A DNA stretch of 64,000 nucleotides from Streptomyces antibioticus (GCF_001514065.1 NZ_KQ948425.1:686519-750518); one strand, 5' to 3'. Positions 19,744 to 29,435 are shown, counted from the stretch's first letter. Notes: generated by a model from the sequence alone, not told the origin. Made by a program: numbers and translations.

Positions 19744-20646
19744 TCAGGCGTGCGGTACGACGGCCACGGGGCAGCCGACGTGGTGGATGGCGGCGTGAGT
19801 GACGGGACCGGTGCGCCGGCCCGCCGGGCGGTCGGTGACGCGGCGGCCCACGACGAGCAGGCTCGCGCCGGACGCGGCGCGGACCAGCACGGACTGGGCG
19901 CGGCCCTCGGTGACGGTCTCGGCGACCTCGACCTCGGGGTACTTCTCGCGCCACATGTGCAGGACGGCGGTCATGAAGCCGAGCCATTCGTCGGCGGCGC
20001 GCTGCGGCTCCTGCACCAGGCCGATGTCCCCGGGGCCGAGCGCGATCGCGGAGGGCTGCTGCCAGGCGTGCACGACGCGCAGCCGGGCGTGACGCAGCCG
20101 GGCGGCCTCGAAGGCGAACTCGATCACCTCGTCGCAGGGGTCGTTGAGGTCGAGGGCGAGGACGACGTCCCGGTAGGGCGTGCGGATGGAGTCGTGGCCG
20201 TCGGCGGCCGGGAGGTGCTCGTCCGTCGCCGTCTCCTCCGCGCGGACCAGCACGACGGGCCGGGCGGCCCTGGCCACCACGCCGAGGGCGACGGAGCCGA
20301 CCACGAACCCGGTGAAGCCGCTGAGGCCGCGCGAGCCCAGCACCAGCAGGTCGGCCGCGTCGGCCGCGTGCAGCAGGGCGGCGGTCGCGGGTCCCTCGAC
20401 CTGCTCCTCCTCGACACGGACGCCGGGGCAAGTGCGCTGGACGCGCTCCTCGGCCTGGCGCAGACAGCGCCGGGCGAGGTGCCGTTGCGCGGCGGTGGCG
20501 GGCTCGCCTTCCTGGCGCGGGTGCCAGCTCCAGGCGTGCAGAAGTTTCAGCTGGCGGTTGCGCCGCGTCGCCTCCCGGGCGGCCCATTCGGCAGCGGCGA
20601 GGCTCTCGGCGGATCCGTCGACTGCGGCGATGACGGGCAGAAGCAT
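19744..20646 (-). CDS. universal stress protein, two Usp domains
   Basis: This is a 300-residue tandem UspA protein. Domain 1 keeps the ATP-binding pattern G-2X-G-9X-GS (GSRGLSGFTGFVVGS). Domain 2 ends in GPVTHAAIHHVGCPVAVV and has a less complete nucleotide loop. Such tandem proteins act in survival under oxygen limitation in mycobacteria. The start is the ATG at 20646, with GGAGG 8 nt upstream; an earlier GTG lies too close to the same ribosome site. First gene of a probable operon with ppdK, divergent from another Usp gene. Confidence 0.92.
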   Translation of the reverse strand: MLLPVIAAVDGSAESLAAAEWAAREATRRNRQLKLLHAWSWHPRQEGEPATAAQRHLARRCLRQAEERVQRTCPGVRVEEEQVEGPATAALLHAADAADLLVLGSRGLSGFTGFVVGSVALGVVARAARPVVLVRAEETATDEHLPAADGHDSIRTPYRDVVLALDLNDPCDEVIEFAFEAARLRHARLRVVHAWQQPSAIALGPGDIGLVQEPQRAADEWLGFMTAVLHMWREKYPEVEVAETVTEGRAQSVLVRAASGASLLVVGRRVTDRPAGRRTGPVTHAAIHHVGCPVAVVPHA

Positions 20647-20734
20647 GACGCGCACCTCCGTGGGGTCGTCCGCTGCTCCACTCCAGCGTCGTCCCGCCGG
20701 CTACCGGCAGGTATGGGTCCCAGGGGCCCGTTCC

Positions 20735-20749
20735 GGGTCCGTTCGGCCC
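20735..20749. promoter_or_regulatory. DosR/OsdR-like box in divergent Usp promoter
   Basis: GGGTCCGTTCGGCCC fits GGG-N8/9-CCC with complementary arms. It overlaps a second imperfect dyad starting at 20723 (GGGGCCCGTTCCGGGTCC). It is 89 bp from the left and 62 bp from the right gene start. Confidence 0.65.
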
Positions 20750-20810
20750 CCTGTGCGGGAGGTGGGCGCGCGGCGAGGGTGGAGGCCGCGGCTCCGAAAG
20801 GCGGCACACC

Positions 20811-21617
20811 ATGGGCCGAATGATCATCACCGGCGTCGACCGGTCCGCCCGCAGCAGGGCGGCGGCCGACTGGGCGGCGCGCGAGGCGCTGCTGCGCGGC
20901 CTGCCCCTGCACGTGGTGCACGTGACGGCATCGGACGAGTGGCCGCACCGCCCGGAGGCGGTGGCGGACCGGGTGCTCGCCGAACTCGTCCGGCGGCACC
21001 CGGAGTTGACGGGGAGCGGCAGCACGCTCTCCGGGGCGCCCGCGGACGTGTTGCGCACCCTCGCGGAGGATGCCGAGCTGCTGGTGCTCGGCCTGCGCGG
21101 CGAAGGCGGGCACGCCGGAGTCGCCGTCGGGTCGACGGCCGCGGCGCTGGCCGTGTCCTGTCCCGGGCCGCTCGTCCTGGTGCCCGGCGCCTACGCCGAC
21201 GAGCAGCTGCCGGGCCGGGCCGACGGGGTGACCGTGGGAATCGATGCCCGCGACCCGATGGGCCCGGCGGTCGACCTGGCCTTCGAGGCGGCCCGGCTGC
21301 GGGGTGCGCGACTGCATGCCGTGCATGCCTGGACGTTCCCCCCGCAGGTGGCGCGCTCGCCGTTCCCGGTGCTGGAGGAGGACCGGGCGACCTGGGAGGA
21401 CCAGGAGGTGCAGATGCTGACGGACGCGCTGCGGCCGTGGCGCGTCCGGTATCCGCGGGTGGACGTCCTGGAGGACGTGGTGCTGTTCAGGCCGGCCGAG
21501 GCGCTCGCCCACACGGCCCGCAACTCGGGCCTGGTGGTCGCCGGACGCCGCTCGGGCGACACGGCGCTCGCCCTGCTGGAACACGCGCGCTGTCCGGTGG
21601 CCGTGGTGCCCGCGTGA
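20811..21617 (+). CDS. universal stress protein, two Usp domains
   Basis: This is a 268-residue tandem Usp protein, shorter than its neighbours. Domain 1 keeps GLRGEGGHAGVAVGS as its ATP loop. The second domain is compressed: the usual GxxG loop is reduced to GRRSGDTALALLEHARCPVAVV. It may therefore bind nucleotide at one site only. The gene diverges from the Usp-PPDK operon and precedes the hydrogenase maturation genes by 124 bp. Confidence 0.9.
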   Translation: MGRMIITGVDRSARSRAAADWAAREALLRGLPLHVVHVTASDEWPHRPEAVADRVLAELVRRHPELTGSGSTLSGAPADVLRTLAEDAELLVLGLRGEGGHAGVAVGSTAAALAVSCPGPLVLVPGAYADEQLPGRADGVTVGIDARDPMGPAVDLAFEAARLRGARLHAVHAWTFPPQVARSPFPVLEEDRATWEDQEVQMLTDALRPWRVRYPRVDVLEDVVLFRPAEALAHTARNSGLVVAGRRSGDTALALLEHARCPVAVVPA

Positions 21618-21698
21618 GCCACGGTCGCCGCCGCCGACGCACCCGGGTGAGCTCCGTTACCGCCCCACCCGCCCGAGACCCGGTCGGCCCTCGCGGTC

Positions 21699-21713
21699 GG
21701 GCCCTTCGGCCCC
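21699..21713. promoter_or_regulatory. DosR/OsdR-like box before hydrogenase maturation genes
   Basis: GGGCCCTTCGGCCCC is a near palindrome 28 bp upstream of the protease gene. A weaker half-matching site, GACCCGGTCGGCCC, lies at 21677-21690. The short distance would put the box close to the promoter core. Confidence 0.6.
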
Positions 21714-21741
21714 TGGGAGCCGGGGCGGGCCGCATCGCACT

Positions 21742-22245
21742 GTGAGAGGCATGCAGAGGCCTGGTCGCATCGCCGTCATCGGCGTCGGGAACGAGTTCCG
21801 GCGCGACGACGGTGTGGGCTGGGCCGTGCTGGCCCGGCTGCGTGAGCGGCCCCTGCCGTCGGAGGCCCACCTCGCCACCTGCGACGGCGACCCCGGCCGG
21901 CTGATCGGCCTGTGGGAGGGCGCCCGGCTCGCCGTCGTCGTCGACGCCGCCCATGCCCACCCCGGCACTCCGGGCCGCGTCCATCGCCTGGAACTCGACG
22001 CCGGGCTCCTCGACCGGCCGCCCACGACCAGCTCGCACGGCCTCGGCCTCGGGGAGGCCGTCGAACTGGCCCGCGTCCTCGGCCTGTTGCCGGAGCATCT
22101 GGTCGTCTACGCCGTGGAAGGCGCCGACAGCACGCTGGGCACCGGCCTCTCCCCCGCCGTCGCGGACGCCGTCGACCCCCTCGTCGAAGCCGTCGAGGGC
22201 GAGATCGCACGGAGCGCGGCGGCAGCGGCGAGGGGGCCGGCATGA
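21742..22245 (+). CDS. [NiFe] hydrogenase maturation endopeptidase (HyaD/HycI type)
   Basis: This is a 167-residue protease that removes the C-terminal peptide of the hydrogenase large subunit after nickel insertion. The nickel-binding Glu and Asp lie in GNEFRRDDGVG and VVVDAAH, and the fold-closing GADSTLGTGLSP is present. The GTG at 21742 and ATG at 21751 are both possible starts. Its presence agrees with the 22-residue tail beyond the last nickel ligand in the large subunit encoded at 28065-29435. It overlaps hypF by 4 bp, so translation is coupled. Confidence 0.88.
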   Translation: MRGMQRPGRIAVIGVGNEFRRDDGVGWAVLARLRERPLPSEAHLATCDGDPGRLIGLWEGARLAVVVDAAHAHPGTPGRVHRLELDAGLLDRPPTTSSHGLGLGEAVELARVLGLLPEHLVVYAVEGADSTLGTGLSPAVADAVDPLVEAVEGEIARSAAAAARGPA

Positions 22246-24533
22246 CCGTGCACCGCTTCCGCGTGGACGGGATCGTGCAGGGCGTCGGCTTCCGTCCCTT
22301 CGTCTACCGCACCGCGGCGGATCTCGGCCTCGACGGCTGGGTGGCCAACGTCAACGGTCATGTGGAGGGCGAGGTCGCCGGGCCGCCGCATGCCGTCGAG
22401 GAGTTCGCGGCGCGGCTGCGCACCGACGCCCCGGCCCTCGCCCGGGTGCGGCGCGTCCGGCTGACCGGCGATCCCGGCAGGCTGTCGTACCGGGAGGGTT
22501 TCCGGGTGCGGCGCAGCGCGCCCCGGCCCACGGACACGACACCCCGCGAGATCCCGCCGGACGCGGCGATCTGCGCCGCATGCCTGGCCGAGCTGCGCGA
22601 CCCGCGCGACCGGCGCCACCGCTACCCGTTCATCAACTGCACGGACTGCGGCCCGCGCGCCACGATCATCGAGGACCTGCCCTACGACCGGGTCCGCACG
22701 ACCATGTGCCGCTTCCCGATGTGCCCGGCGTGCGCCGCGGAGTACGCCGACCCCGGCGACCGGCGCTTCCACGCCGAGCCCGTCGCCTGCCCGGCCTGCG
22801 GGCCCCGTCTCGCCTGGGACGGGTTGCGAGGCGAGCAGGCGCTGAGGGCGGCCGTGAAGACGCTCGACGAGGGCGGGATCGTCGCGGTCAAGGGGCTCGG
22901 CGGCTATCAACTGGTGTGCGACGCGGGCGACCCCGCCGCGGTGGCGGAACTGCGGCGGCGCAAACACCGTCCGGCGAAACCGTTCGCCGTGATGGTCGGC
23001 GACCTTGAGGCGGTGGCTCGGCTGGCCCGGTTCGGCGCCGGTGAGCGCGCCGCCCTGACCTCACCCGAGCGGCCCGTGGTGCTGCTCGCCCGGCGCCGCC
23101 TGCGCGGGGCGGTGGCGCCGCTCGCCCGCGAGGTGCACCCCGGGCTGCACCGGATCGGCCTGTTCCTGCCGACGACCGGCCTGCACCACCTCCTCCTCGA
23201 CGAACTCGCACGACCGTTGGTCGTCACCAGCGGCAACCTCACCGACGAGCCGATCGCCGTCGACGACACGGCGGCGGCCCGCACGCTGGCCCCGGTCGCG
23301 GACGGCTTCCTCACCCACGACCGACCGATCCGCTCCCGCTACGACGACTCCGTGGTGCAGTTCGCCGGCCGGACCCGGATCACCGTCCGCCGGGCGCGCG
23401 GGCTGGCCCCCGCTCCGCTGCGGCTCGCCGTACGGGACCCGGTCGCGGGCGTGGGCGCGCAGCTGAAGCACACGGTCACCCTGGCCGCCGACGGCCGCGC
23501 CCATCTCGGGCCGCACACCGGGGACCTGGCCGACCTGGCGACCTACGACGCGTTCGTGGCGTCGTACGACCAGCTCAAGCGGCTCACCGGCATCGAACCG
23601 CGCGTCCTGGCCCACGATCCGCACCCCGGCTACCTGTCCACGCAGTGGGCGGAGGCGCAGTCGTTGCGCCGCATGCCGGTGCAGCACCATCACGCGCACG
23701 TGGCGGCGTGCGCGGCCGAGCACGGGGTGCGGGGGCCGTTCCTCGGCGTCGCCTACGACGGTCTGGGGCTCGGTGACGACGGCACCCTGTGGGGCGGCGA
23801 GATCCTCGTCGCCGATCTGAGCGGCTACCGCCGCGTGGGCAGGTTCGCGACCGCGCCCCTGCCCGGCGGCGACGCGGCGGTACGCCATCCCTCCCGCACC
23901 GCGCTCGGCCGTCTTCTGGGCGGGGAGACGCTCGGCTTCCCGCGCCCCTACCCGTGGCTCACCCGGCCCTTCACGGACCGGCTCGACCCGGTCGAGGTCG
24001 CCGCCGTGCGCGCCATGGTCGCGCGGGACGTCAACTGCCCGCGGGCCTCCAGCGCGGGCCGGCTCTTCGACACGGTGGCCTCGCTGCTGGGACTGTGCGA
24101 CCAGGTGAGTTACGAGGGCGAGGCCGCCGTACTGCTGGAGGCGGCGGCGGGCAGCATGCGCGCCGTGCCGCTGCCCCATCGCGTCGTACGGGAGCGGGGC
24201 CTGTGGGTGTACGACCCCGCGCCGACCCTGGCCGACCTGCTGCGCAGGCGGCTGGACGGGGAGCCGGTGGGGATGCTGGCCGCCGCCTTCCACTCGACGC
24301 TCGCGGCCGTCACCGGGGAGCTGGTGGCCCGGGCCGTGGCCGAGGGCGCGCCCCGCACGGTCTGCCTGGGCGGCGGCTGCTTCGTCAACCGGCGACTGCT
24401 CACCGAGGTCGGACGCCGGCTGCGCGCGCAGGGGCTGCGGGTGCTGGTCGGCGGTCAGGTCCCGGTCGGGGACGGTGGCATCAGCTACGGACAGGCGGCG
24501 GTCGCGGCCGCGCGGCTGGCCGGGGAGAGGTGA
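22242..24533 (+). CDS. hypF: carbamoyltransferase HypF (hydrogenase maturation)
   Basis: This 763-residue enzyme makes the cyanide ligand precursor by transferring carbamoyl from carbamoyl phosphate to HypE's C-terminal cysteine. Domains in order are: acylphosphatase (RVDGIVQGVGFRPFVYR), two CX2C-X18-CX2C zinc fingers (CAACLAEL, NCTDCGPR, CPACAAEY, CPACGPR), a YrdC-like domain (KGLGGYQLVCDA) and a Kae1-like C-terminal domain (HHHAHVAACAAEH, CLGGGCFVNRRL). All key motifs are intact. It sits between the protease and hypC. Carbamate kinase (42092-43039) in the same island touches the same metabolite. Confidence 0.95.
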   Translation: MTVHRFRVDGIVQGVGFRPFVYRTAADLGLDGWVANVNGHVEGEVAGPPHAVEEFAARLRTDAPALARVRRVRLTGDPGRLSYREGFRVRRSAPRPTDTTPREIPPDAAICAACLAELRDPRDRRHRYPFINCTDCGPRATIIEDLPYDRVRTTMCRFPMCPACAAEYADPGDRRFHAEPVACPACGPRLAWDGLRGEQALRAAVKTLDEGGIVAVKGLGGYQLVCDAGDPAAVAELRRRKHRPAKPFAVMVGDLEAVARLARFGAGERAALTSPERPVVLLARRRLRGAVAPLAREVHPGLHRIGLFLPTTGLHHLLLDELARPLVVTSGNLTDEPIAVDDTAAARTLAPVADGFLTHDRPIRSRYDDSVVQFAGRTRITVRRARGLAPAPLRLAVRDPVAGVGAQLKHTVTLAADGRAHLGPHTGDLADLATYDAFVASYDQLKRLTGIEPRVLAHDPHPGYLSTQWAEAQSLRRMPVQHHHAHVAACAAEHGVRGPFLGVAYDGLGLGDDGTLWGGEILVADLSGYRRVGRFATAPLPGGDAAVRHPSRTALGRLLGGETLGFPRPYPWLTRPFTDRLDPVEVAAVRAMVARDVNCPRASSAGRLFDTVASLLGLCDQVSYEGEAAVLLEAAAGSMRAVPLPHRVVRERGLWVYDPAPTLADLLRRRLDGEPVGMLAAAFHSTLAAVTGELVARAVAEGAPRTVCLGGGCFVNRRLLTEVGRRLRAQGLRVLVGGQVPVGDGGISYGQAAVAAARLAGER

Positions 24534-24539
24534 GCGCGC

Positions 24540-24797
24540 ATGTGCCTGGGCATTCCGGGCCGGGTGGTCGAGGTCCACGACGACGAGGGCCTGCGCATGG
24601 CGACGGTCGACTTCGGCGGGATACGGCGAGAGGTGTGCCTGAGCTGCACGCCGGAGGCGGACGTCGGGTCGTACGTCATCGTCCATGTCGGCTTCGCGAT
24701 CACCCTCGTCGACGAGACGGAGGCCCGGCGGACGCTCGACGTGCTGCGGGCGATGGCGGGGGCCGTGGAGGGCGAGCTGGGCGAGCCGCTGCCGTGA
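24540..24797 (+). CDS. hypC: hydrogenase assembly chaperone HypC
   Basis: This 85-residue protein starts MCLGIPGRVVE. Cys2 is the residue that holds the Fe(CN)2CO unit with HypD before it passes to the large subunit. The OB-fold sequence and length are normal. It starts 6 bp after hypF. A 118-bp gap with two DosR-like boxes separates it from the structural genes, so a second promoter there is likely. Confidence 0.95.
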   Translation: MCLGIPGRVVEVHDDEGLRMATVDFGGIRREVCLSCTPEADVGSYVIVHVGFAITLVDETEARRTLDVLRAMAGAVEGELGEPLP

Positions 24798-24803
24798 GCC
24801 GGC

Positions 24804-24841
24804 GGGACCCGGTCGGCCCGTCAAGGGGGCCGGTCAGCCCC
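24804..24841. promoter_or_regulatory. Two DosR/OsdR-like boxes before the hydrogenase structural operon
   Basis: GGGACCCGGTCGGCCC (24804-24819) and GGGGCCGGTCAGCCCC (24826-24841) lie 22 bp apart start to start, about two helical turns. The nearer one ends 74 bp before the first structural gene. Paired sites favour cooperative binding. Confidence 0.7.
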
Positions 24842-24915
24842 TGTTGCCGAGGGTCCGGGCGGCCGGAATCTGACAGTGGACGAGCACGCCGGCCATCTGC
24901 CCGCTGGAGGATCGC

Positions 24916-26049
24916 ATGAGCGTCACCGCAGCCCCTGCCCTGCTCGACCGGGACGGTCTGAACGCGCTGGTCTCGGCGCTGGTGGCGCAGGGCCGGACCG
25001 TGATCGGGCCGACCGTCCGCGACGGTGCGATCGTGCTCGCGGAGCTGGACTCGGCGGACGCGCTGCCCTTCGGCTGGGGTGTCGAACTGGACGCCGGGCG
25101 CTATCGGCTGGTGCGGCGCGAGGACGGGGCCGCCTTCGCGCACAGCGCGGGCCCGCAGTCCTGGAAGAACTTCCTGCACCCGGCACGGGAGCGGTTGTGG
25201 AGCGCCGAGCGGACGCCGGAGGGGGACGTCTCCTTCACCCCGCAGGAGCCCGCCGTCCCCTCGTACGCCTTCCTCGGCGTCCGGCCCTGCGACCTGCGGG
25301 CCATCGCGATCCAGGGCCGGGTGCTGACCGGCGGACGGCACGCGGACGGCGGTTACGCCGGGCGTCGCGAGCGGGCGCTGATCGTCGCCGTGGAGTGCAC
25401 CGAGCCGGGCGCGGCCTGCTTCTGCGTCTCCACCGGTGGCGGGCCTGCCGTCGACCCCGGGTACGACCTTGCGCTCACCGAGGTGGACGGCCGGTTCCTG
25501 GTGCGGGTGGGCAGTGACGAGGGCGCCGCGCTGCTGGAGCAGGTCCCGCACCGGGGCGCCGGCCCGGACGTCGAGGAGAGCGCCCGTGCCGCCGTCGACT
25601 CGGCCCGCGAGCGGATGGGGCGTGCGCTGCCGCCGGTCGACCTGCGGGCCCTGATGGGCGCGAGCCTGACCGCCGAGCGCTGGGACGACGTCGCCGCCCG
25701 CTGTCTGACCTGCGGGAACTGCACGATGGTCTGCCCCACCTGCTTCTGCACCACCACGGAGGAGGTCACCGACCTCACCGGCGACCACACCGAGCGGTGG
25801 CAACGCTGGGACTCCTGCTTCGACCTGGACTTCTCGTATCTGCACGGCGGCCCGGTCCGTTCCTCGCCGCGCAGCCGCTACCGCCAGTGGCTCACCCACA
25901 AACTCGGCACCTGGCACGACCAGTTCGGCACGTCCGGGTGCGTCGGCTGCGGGCGCTGCATCGCCTGGTGCCCGGCCGGCATCGACATCACCGAGGAAGT
26001 GGCCGCCCTCGACACCGAGCGGGCGGCCCGGGGAACGGAGACGGACTGA
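24916..26049 (+). CDS. hydB: group 3b [NiFe] hydrogenase, iron-sulfur (beta) subunit
   Basis: This 377-residue electron-transfer subunit carries two cysteine clusters for [4Fe-4S] centres: [16 protein letters not shown] (Cys263-Cys278) and [16 protein letters not shown] (Cys342-Cys352). It matches the HydB/AsrA-like subunit of sulfhydrogenases and passes electrons between the delta and gamma subunits. It opens the structural operon and overlaps the next gene by 1 bp. From memory, the M. smegmatis homologue (Hyh/Hyd3) is part of a DosR-controlled operon used under hypoxia. Confidence 0.92.
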   Translation: MSVTAAPALLDRDGLNALVSALVAQGRTVIGPTVRDGAIVLAELDSADALPFGWGVELDAGRYRLVRREDGAAFAHSAGPQSWKNFLHPARERLWSAERTPEGDVSFTPQEPAVPSYAFLGVRPCDLRAIAIQGRVLTGGRHADGGYAGRRERALIVAVECTEPGAACFCVSTGGGPAVDPGYDLALTEVDGRFLVRVGSDEGAALLEQVPHRGAGPDVEESARAAVDSARERMGRALPPVDLRALMGASLTAERWDDVAARCLTCGNCTMVCPTCFCTTTEEVTDLTGDHTERWQRWDSCFDLDFSYLHGGPVRSSPRSRYRQWLTHKLGTWHDQFGTSGCVGCGRCIAWCPAGIDITEEVAALDTERAARGTETD

Positions 26050-26513
26050 TGCCTCCCTCGATCGCGCTGCGCATGAACCACGCCCTGCCCGCCGAGCACC
26101 GCGACCGGCTGCTGCGGGTCGCCCGCGAGGCCCACTTCCCGCAGGGCACCCGCCTGTTCGAGGAGGGCGGCCACGCGAACCGCTTCTGGATCATCCGGGA
26201 CGGCATCGCCGCCCTCGACCTGCATGTGCCGGGCCGCCGCGCCCCGGTCGTCGAGACGCTCGGCGTCGGCGACCTGGTCGGCTGGTCGTGGCTGTACGAG
26301 CCCTATGTGTGGCAGCTGGGCGCCGAGACCGTCACCCCGGTGCGGGCCTACGAGTTCGATGCCGTCGCCGTGCGGCTGATGTGCCTCGACGACCCCGGGT
26401 TCGGCCGCGCCGTGGAGCACTGGGTGGGCCGGGTGCTGGCCCACCGGCTCCAGGCGGCCCGCACCCGGCTCCTGGACCTGTACGGCCCCTACAGCGGTGG
26501 CGGTGCCCGATGA
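26049..26513 (+). CDS. stand-alone cyclic-nucleotide-binding-fold protein (Crp-like, no DNA-binding domain)
   Basis: This 154-residue protein is a single Crp/Fnr-type beta-roll domain ([20 protein letters not shown], then DGIAALDL) with a C-terminal helix. No HTH follows, so it is not a DNA-binding regulator. In the ligand cassette, where cAMP-binding domains have GE..L....R.A, it reads [18 protein letters not shown]. The phosphate-holding Arg is absent. It lies inside the hydrogenase operon between beta and gamma subunits with overlapping codons (TGATG, ATGA), so it is made in step with the enzyme and may be an allosteric subunit. A close paralogue is at 43283-43747. Confidence 0.8.
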   Translation: MPPSIALRMNHALPAEHRDRLLRVAREAHFPQGTRLFEEGGHANRFWIIRDGIAALDLHVPGRRAPVVETLGVGDLVGWSWLYEPYVWQLGAETVTPVRAYEFDAVAVRLMCLDDPGFGRAVEHWVGRVLAHRLQAARTRLLDLYGPYSGGGAR

Positions 26514-27316
26514 CGGACGTGCCGGTGCCGTACCGCGTGGTCGCCCGCAGGGCGGAGACCGCGGACACGGTCACGCTGTGCCTGGAGCCGGTCGGCGCCG
26601 CGCTGGACGACTTCACGCCGGGGCAGTTCGCGATGGTGCACTGCTTCGGACGCGGCGAGATCCCCGTCTCGGTGAGCTCCGTGCAGGCCACCGGCGGGCT
26701 CGCGCACACGATCCGCTCGGTCGGCGCGGTGTCGGCGGGGCTGTGCGCGGCGCAGGCCGGTGACGTGCTGGGCGTGCGGGGGCCGTACGGCCTCGGCTGG
26801 GAGTTGGAGCGGGCTCGCGGGCGGGACGTGGTCGTGGTCGCGGGCGGCATCGGGCTGGCCCCGCTCCGGCCGCTGATCCTGCGGGCGCTGGCCGAACCGG
26901 CGACGTACGGGCGGGTCAACGTGCTGATCGGGGCGCGGACGCCCGCCGATCTGATGTCCCGCAAGGAGATCGAACGCTGGCCGACCTCGTACACCGGCGT
27001 CACCGTCGACCGGCCCGACCAGGAGTGGCGGGGGGACGTCGGGCTCGTCACCGCGCTGCTGGACCGGGCGGACTTCGAGCCCGCGCGTGCCTCGGCGTTC
27101 GTGTGCGGGCCCGAGCCGATGATCCGGGCCACGGCCCGTGACCTCGTCTTCCGAGGCGTGCCCGCGGAACGGATCAGGGTCTCCCTGGAGCGGAACATGC
27201 GCTGCGCGACCGGGCACTGCGGCCACTGCCAGCTCGGGCCGCTGCTGCTGTGCCAGACGGGGCCGGTCGTGGACTGGACCGCCGCCGAACCGCTGCTGTC
27301 GGTACGGGAGTTGTGA
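26510..27316 (+). CDS. hydG: group 3b [NiFe] hydrogenase, FAD/NAD(P)-binding (gamma) subunit
   Basis: This 268-residue diaphorase subunit resembles ferredoxin-NADP reductase. It has the FAD-binding beta barrel ([13 protein letters not shown]), a nucleotide-binding [17 protein letters not shown], and a C-terminal four-cysteine [2Fe-2S] motif ([12 protein letters not shown]...C). It exchanges electrons with NAD(P)H. It overlaps the preceding gene by 4 bp and the following one by 1 bp. Together with the alpha and delta subunits it would couple H2 to the pyridine-nucleotide pool. Confidence 0.92.
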   Translation: MTDVPVPYRVVARRAETADTVTLCLEPVGAALDDFTPGQFAMVHCFGRGEIPVSVSSVQATGGLAHTIRSVGAVSAGLCAAQAGDVLGVRGPYGLGWELERARGRDVVVVAGGIGLAPLRPLILRALAEPATYGRVNVLIGARTPADLMSRKEIERWPTSYTGVTVDRPDQEWRGDVGLVTALLDRADFEPARASAFVCGPEPMIRATARDLVFRGVPAERIRVSLERNMRCATGHCGHCQLGPLLLCQTGPVVDWTAAEPLLSVREL

Positions 27317-28068
27317 TGAAGCCGACCCTCGCCGTGTTCAAACTGGCGTCCTGCGACGGCTGTCAGCTCACCCTGCTGGACTGCGAGGACGAACTCCTCA
27401 CGCTGGCGGGCGAGGTGGAGATCTCGCACTTCCTGGAGGCGTCCAGCTCGGTCGCGGGCGGACCCTACGACCTGACCCTCGTCGAGGGCTCGGTGACCAC
27501 GGCCGGGGACGCCGAACGCATCCGCGCGATCCGGGCGGCTTCCCGCCATCTGGTGACCATCGGGGCGTGCGCGACGGCCGGCGGCATCCAGGCCCTCAGG
27601 AACTTCGCGGACGTCGACGCCTACCGGCGCGTGGTGTACGCGCATCCCGAGTACATCGACACGCTCGCCACCTCCACCCCCGTCTCGGCCCATGTCGACG
27701 TCGACTTCGAGCTGCGCGGCTGCCCCATCGACAAGCGCCAACTCATCGAGGTCCTCACCGCCTTCCTCGCCGGACGCAAGCCGAACGTGCCGAACCACAG
27801 CGTCTGCTTCGAGTGCAAGCGGCGCGGCACGGTCTGCGTGACCGTCGCCCACGGCACCCCCTGCCTGGGACCGGTCACGCGCGCCGGGTGCGGGGCCCTG
27901 TGCCCCGCGTACCGGCGGGGCTGTTTCGGCTGCTTCGGTCCGTCCGGGTCGGTGAACCTGCCCGCGCTCGTCCCGGTGCTGCGCCGCGACGGCCTCGACG
28001 AGGGCGACGTCCAGCGGTTCCTGCACACCTTCAACGCCACCGCTTTCGACGAGGAGTTGTCGCCGTGA
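27316..28068 (+). CDS. hydD: group 3b [NiFe] hydrogenase, small (delta) subunit
   Basis: This 250-residue subunit carries iron-sulfur clusters from the active site to the electron-transfer module. The proximal cluster ligands are in [16 protein letters not shown] and RGCPID. Further cysteines ([35 protein letters not shown]) supply two more clusters. No twin-arginine signal is present, so the enzyme is cytoplasmic, as for group 3. It overlaps the large-subunit start by 4 bp (GTGA). Confidence 0.94.
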   Translation: MKPTLAVFKLASCDGCQLTLLDCEDELLTLAGEVEISHFLEASSSVAGGPYDLTLVEGSVTTAGDAERIRAIRAASRHLVTIGACATAGGIQALRNFADVDAYRRVVYAHPEYIDTLATSTPVSAHVDVDFELRGCPIDKRQLIEVLTAFLAGRKPNVPNHSVCFECKRRGTVCVTVAHGTPCLGPVTRAGCGALCPAYRRGCFGCFGPSGSVNLPALVPVLRRDGLDEGDVQRFLHTFNATAFDEELSP

Positions 28069-29435
28069 CCCACCGTGGATCCCGTGTGCTGCACGTCGGC
28101 TCGCTGTCCCGGGTCGAGGGCGAGGGCGCGCTACGCCTGCGCGTGCACGACGGGACGGTCACCGAGGCACGGCTGGAGATCTACGAACCGCCGCGGTTCT
28201 TCGAGGCGTTCCTGTGCGGCCGCTCGTACACCGAACCGCCCGACATCACCGCCCGGGTGTGCGGGATCTGCCCGGTGGCCTACCAGATGAGCGCCTGCGC
28301 GGCGATCGAGGACGCCTGCGGGGTGATCGTCGATCCGGTGATCCGTGCGCTGCGGCGGCTGCTGTACTGCGGCGAGTGGATCGAGAGCCAGGCCCTGCAC
28401 ATCTATCTGCTGCATGCGCCGGACTTCCTGGGCCGGGCGAGCGCGATCGAACTGGCCCGCACGCACCGGGCCGAGGTCGAGCGGGGGCTGCGGCTGAAGA
28501 AGGCCGGCAACTCGCTGATGGAGCTGCTCGGCGGGCGGGCCGTACATCCCGTGAACGTCCGCCTCGGCGGCTTCCACCGGGTGCCGACGCGACAGGAACT
28601 GCGCCCGCTGCGCGAGGAGTTGAAGCAGGCGCTCGACGACGCCTGGGACACCGTGCACTGGGTGGCGGGCTTCGAGTTCCCGGACGCCACCGTCGAGGCC
28701 GACCTGCTGGCGCTGGCCGAGCCGGACACGTACGCCATCGAGGGCGGCACCCCGACCGTGCTGCGCACGGACGGGCTCCAAACCACCTTCCCGGTACGGG
28801 ACTTCACCACGCACGTCACCGAGACCCATGTTCCGCACTCCACCGCACTGCACTCCCGGCTGGACGGGCGGCTCCATCTCACCGGTTCCCTGGCCCGGTT
28901 CGCGATCAGCGGGGCTCGCCTGTCACCGGTGGCACGGGAGGCGGCCGTGGCGGCGGGGCTGGGCGACCCCCGTGAGGGCGCGGTGTGCCGCAATCCGTTC
29001 CGGTCGATCCTGGTGCGGGCTGTGGAGACGCTGTACGCCGTCGACGAGGCCCTGCGGATCATCGGCTCGTACGAGCCTCCCGAGCACCCGTACGCGGAGG
29101 TCCCGCCCGTCGCGGGTGTCGGGCACGGCGCCACCGAGGCGCCGCGCGGGCTGCTCTACCACCGCTACGAACTCGGCGCCGACGGCCTGATCGCCGACGC
29201 GCGGATGGTGCCGCCGACCGCGCAGAACCAGGGCGCGATCGAGGACGACCTGCGCCGGATCGCCCAGTCCGCCCTCTCCGAACAGGGCGCGGACGACGAT
29301 GAATTGACGCATCTGTGCGAGCGGGCGATCCGCAACCACGACCCGTGCATCTCGTGTTCGACCCATTTTCTCGACCTGACGGTCGTGAGGACCGCAGGAG
29401 ACACTGCGGGAGGCTGCGATGTCCGAATCCCCTGA
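28065..29435 (+). CDS. hydA: group 3b [NiFe] hydrogenase, large (alpha) catalytic subunit
   Basis: This 456-residue subunit holds the NiFe site. The N-terminal ligands are Cys66 and Cys69 ([11 protein letters not shown]) and the C-terminal ones Cys428 and Cys431 (DPCISCSTH, His434). In many [NiFe] enzymes the N-terminal motif is followed by His four residues after Cys69; here that place is Tyr73. A tail of 22 residues follows His434 and overlaps the next gene by 17 bp; the operon's endopeptidase would cut there. Start is the GTG overlapping the delta stop. Reaction: H2 to two protons and electrons, reversible, NAD(P)-linked. Confidence 0.94.
   Translation: MTHRGSRVLHVGSLSRVEGEGALRLRVHDGTVTEARLEIYEPPRFFEAFLCGRSYTEPPDITARVCGICPVAYQMSACAAIEDACGVIVDPVIRALRRLLYCGEWIESQALHIYLLHAPDFLGRASAIELARTHRAEVERGLRLKKAGNSLMELLGGRAVHPVNVRLGGFHRVPTRQELRPLREELKQALDDAWDTVHWVAGFEFPDATVEADLLALAEPDTYAIEGGTPTVLRTDGLQTTFPVRDFTTHVTETHVPHSTALHSRLDGRLHLTGSLARFAISGARLSPVAREAAVAAGLGDPREGAVCRNPFRSILVRAVETLYAVDEALRIIGSYEPPEHPYAEVPPVAGVGHGATEAPRGLLYHRYELGADGLIADARMVPPTAQNQGAIEDDLRRIAQSALSEQGADDDELTHLCERAIRNHDPCISCSTHFLDLTVVRTAGDTAGGCDVRIP

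Noticed and set aside
18556-20823. 755-codon plus-strand frame across ppdK and the Usp gene
   Set aside because: Antisense of two well-supported genes, no ribosome site and low-complexity composition.
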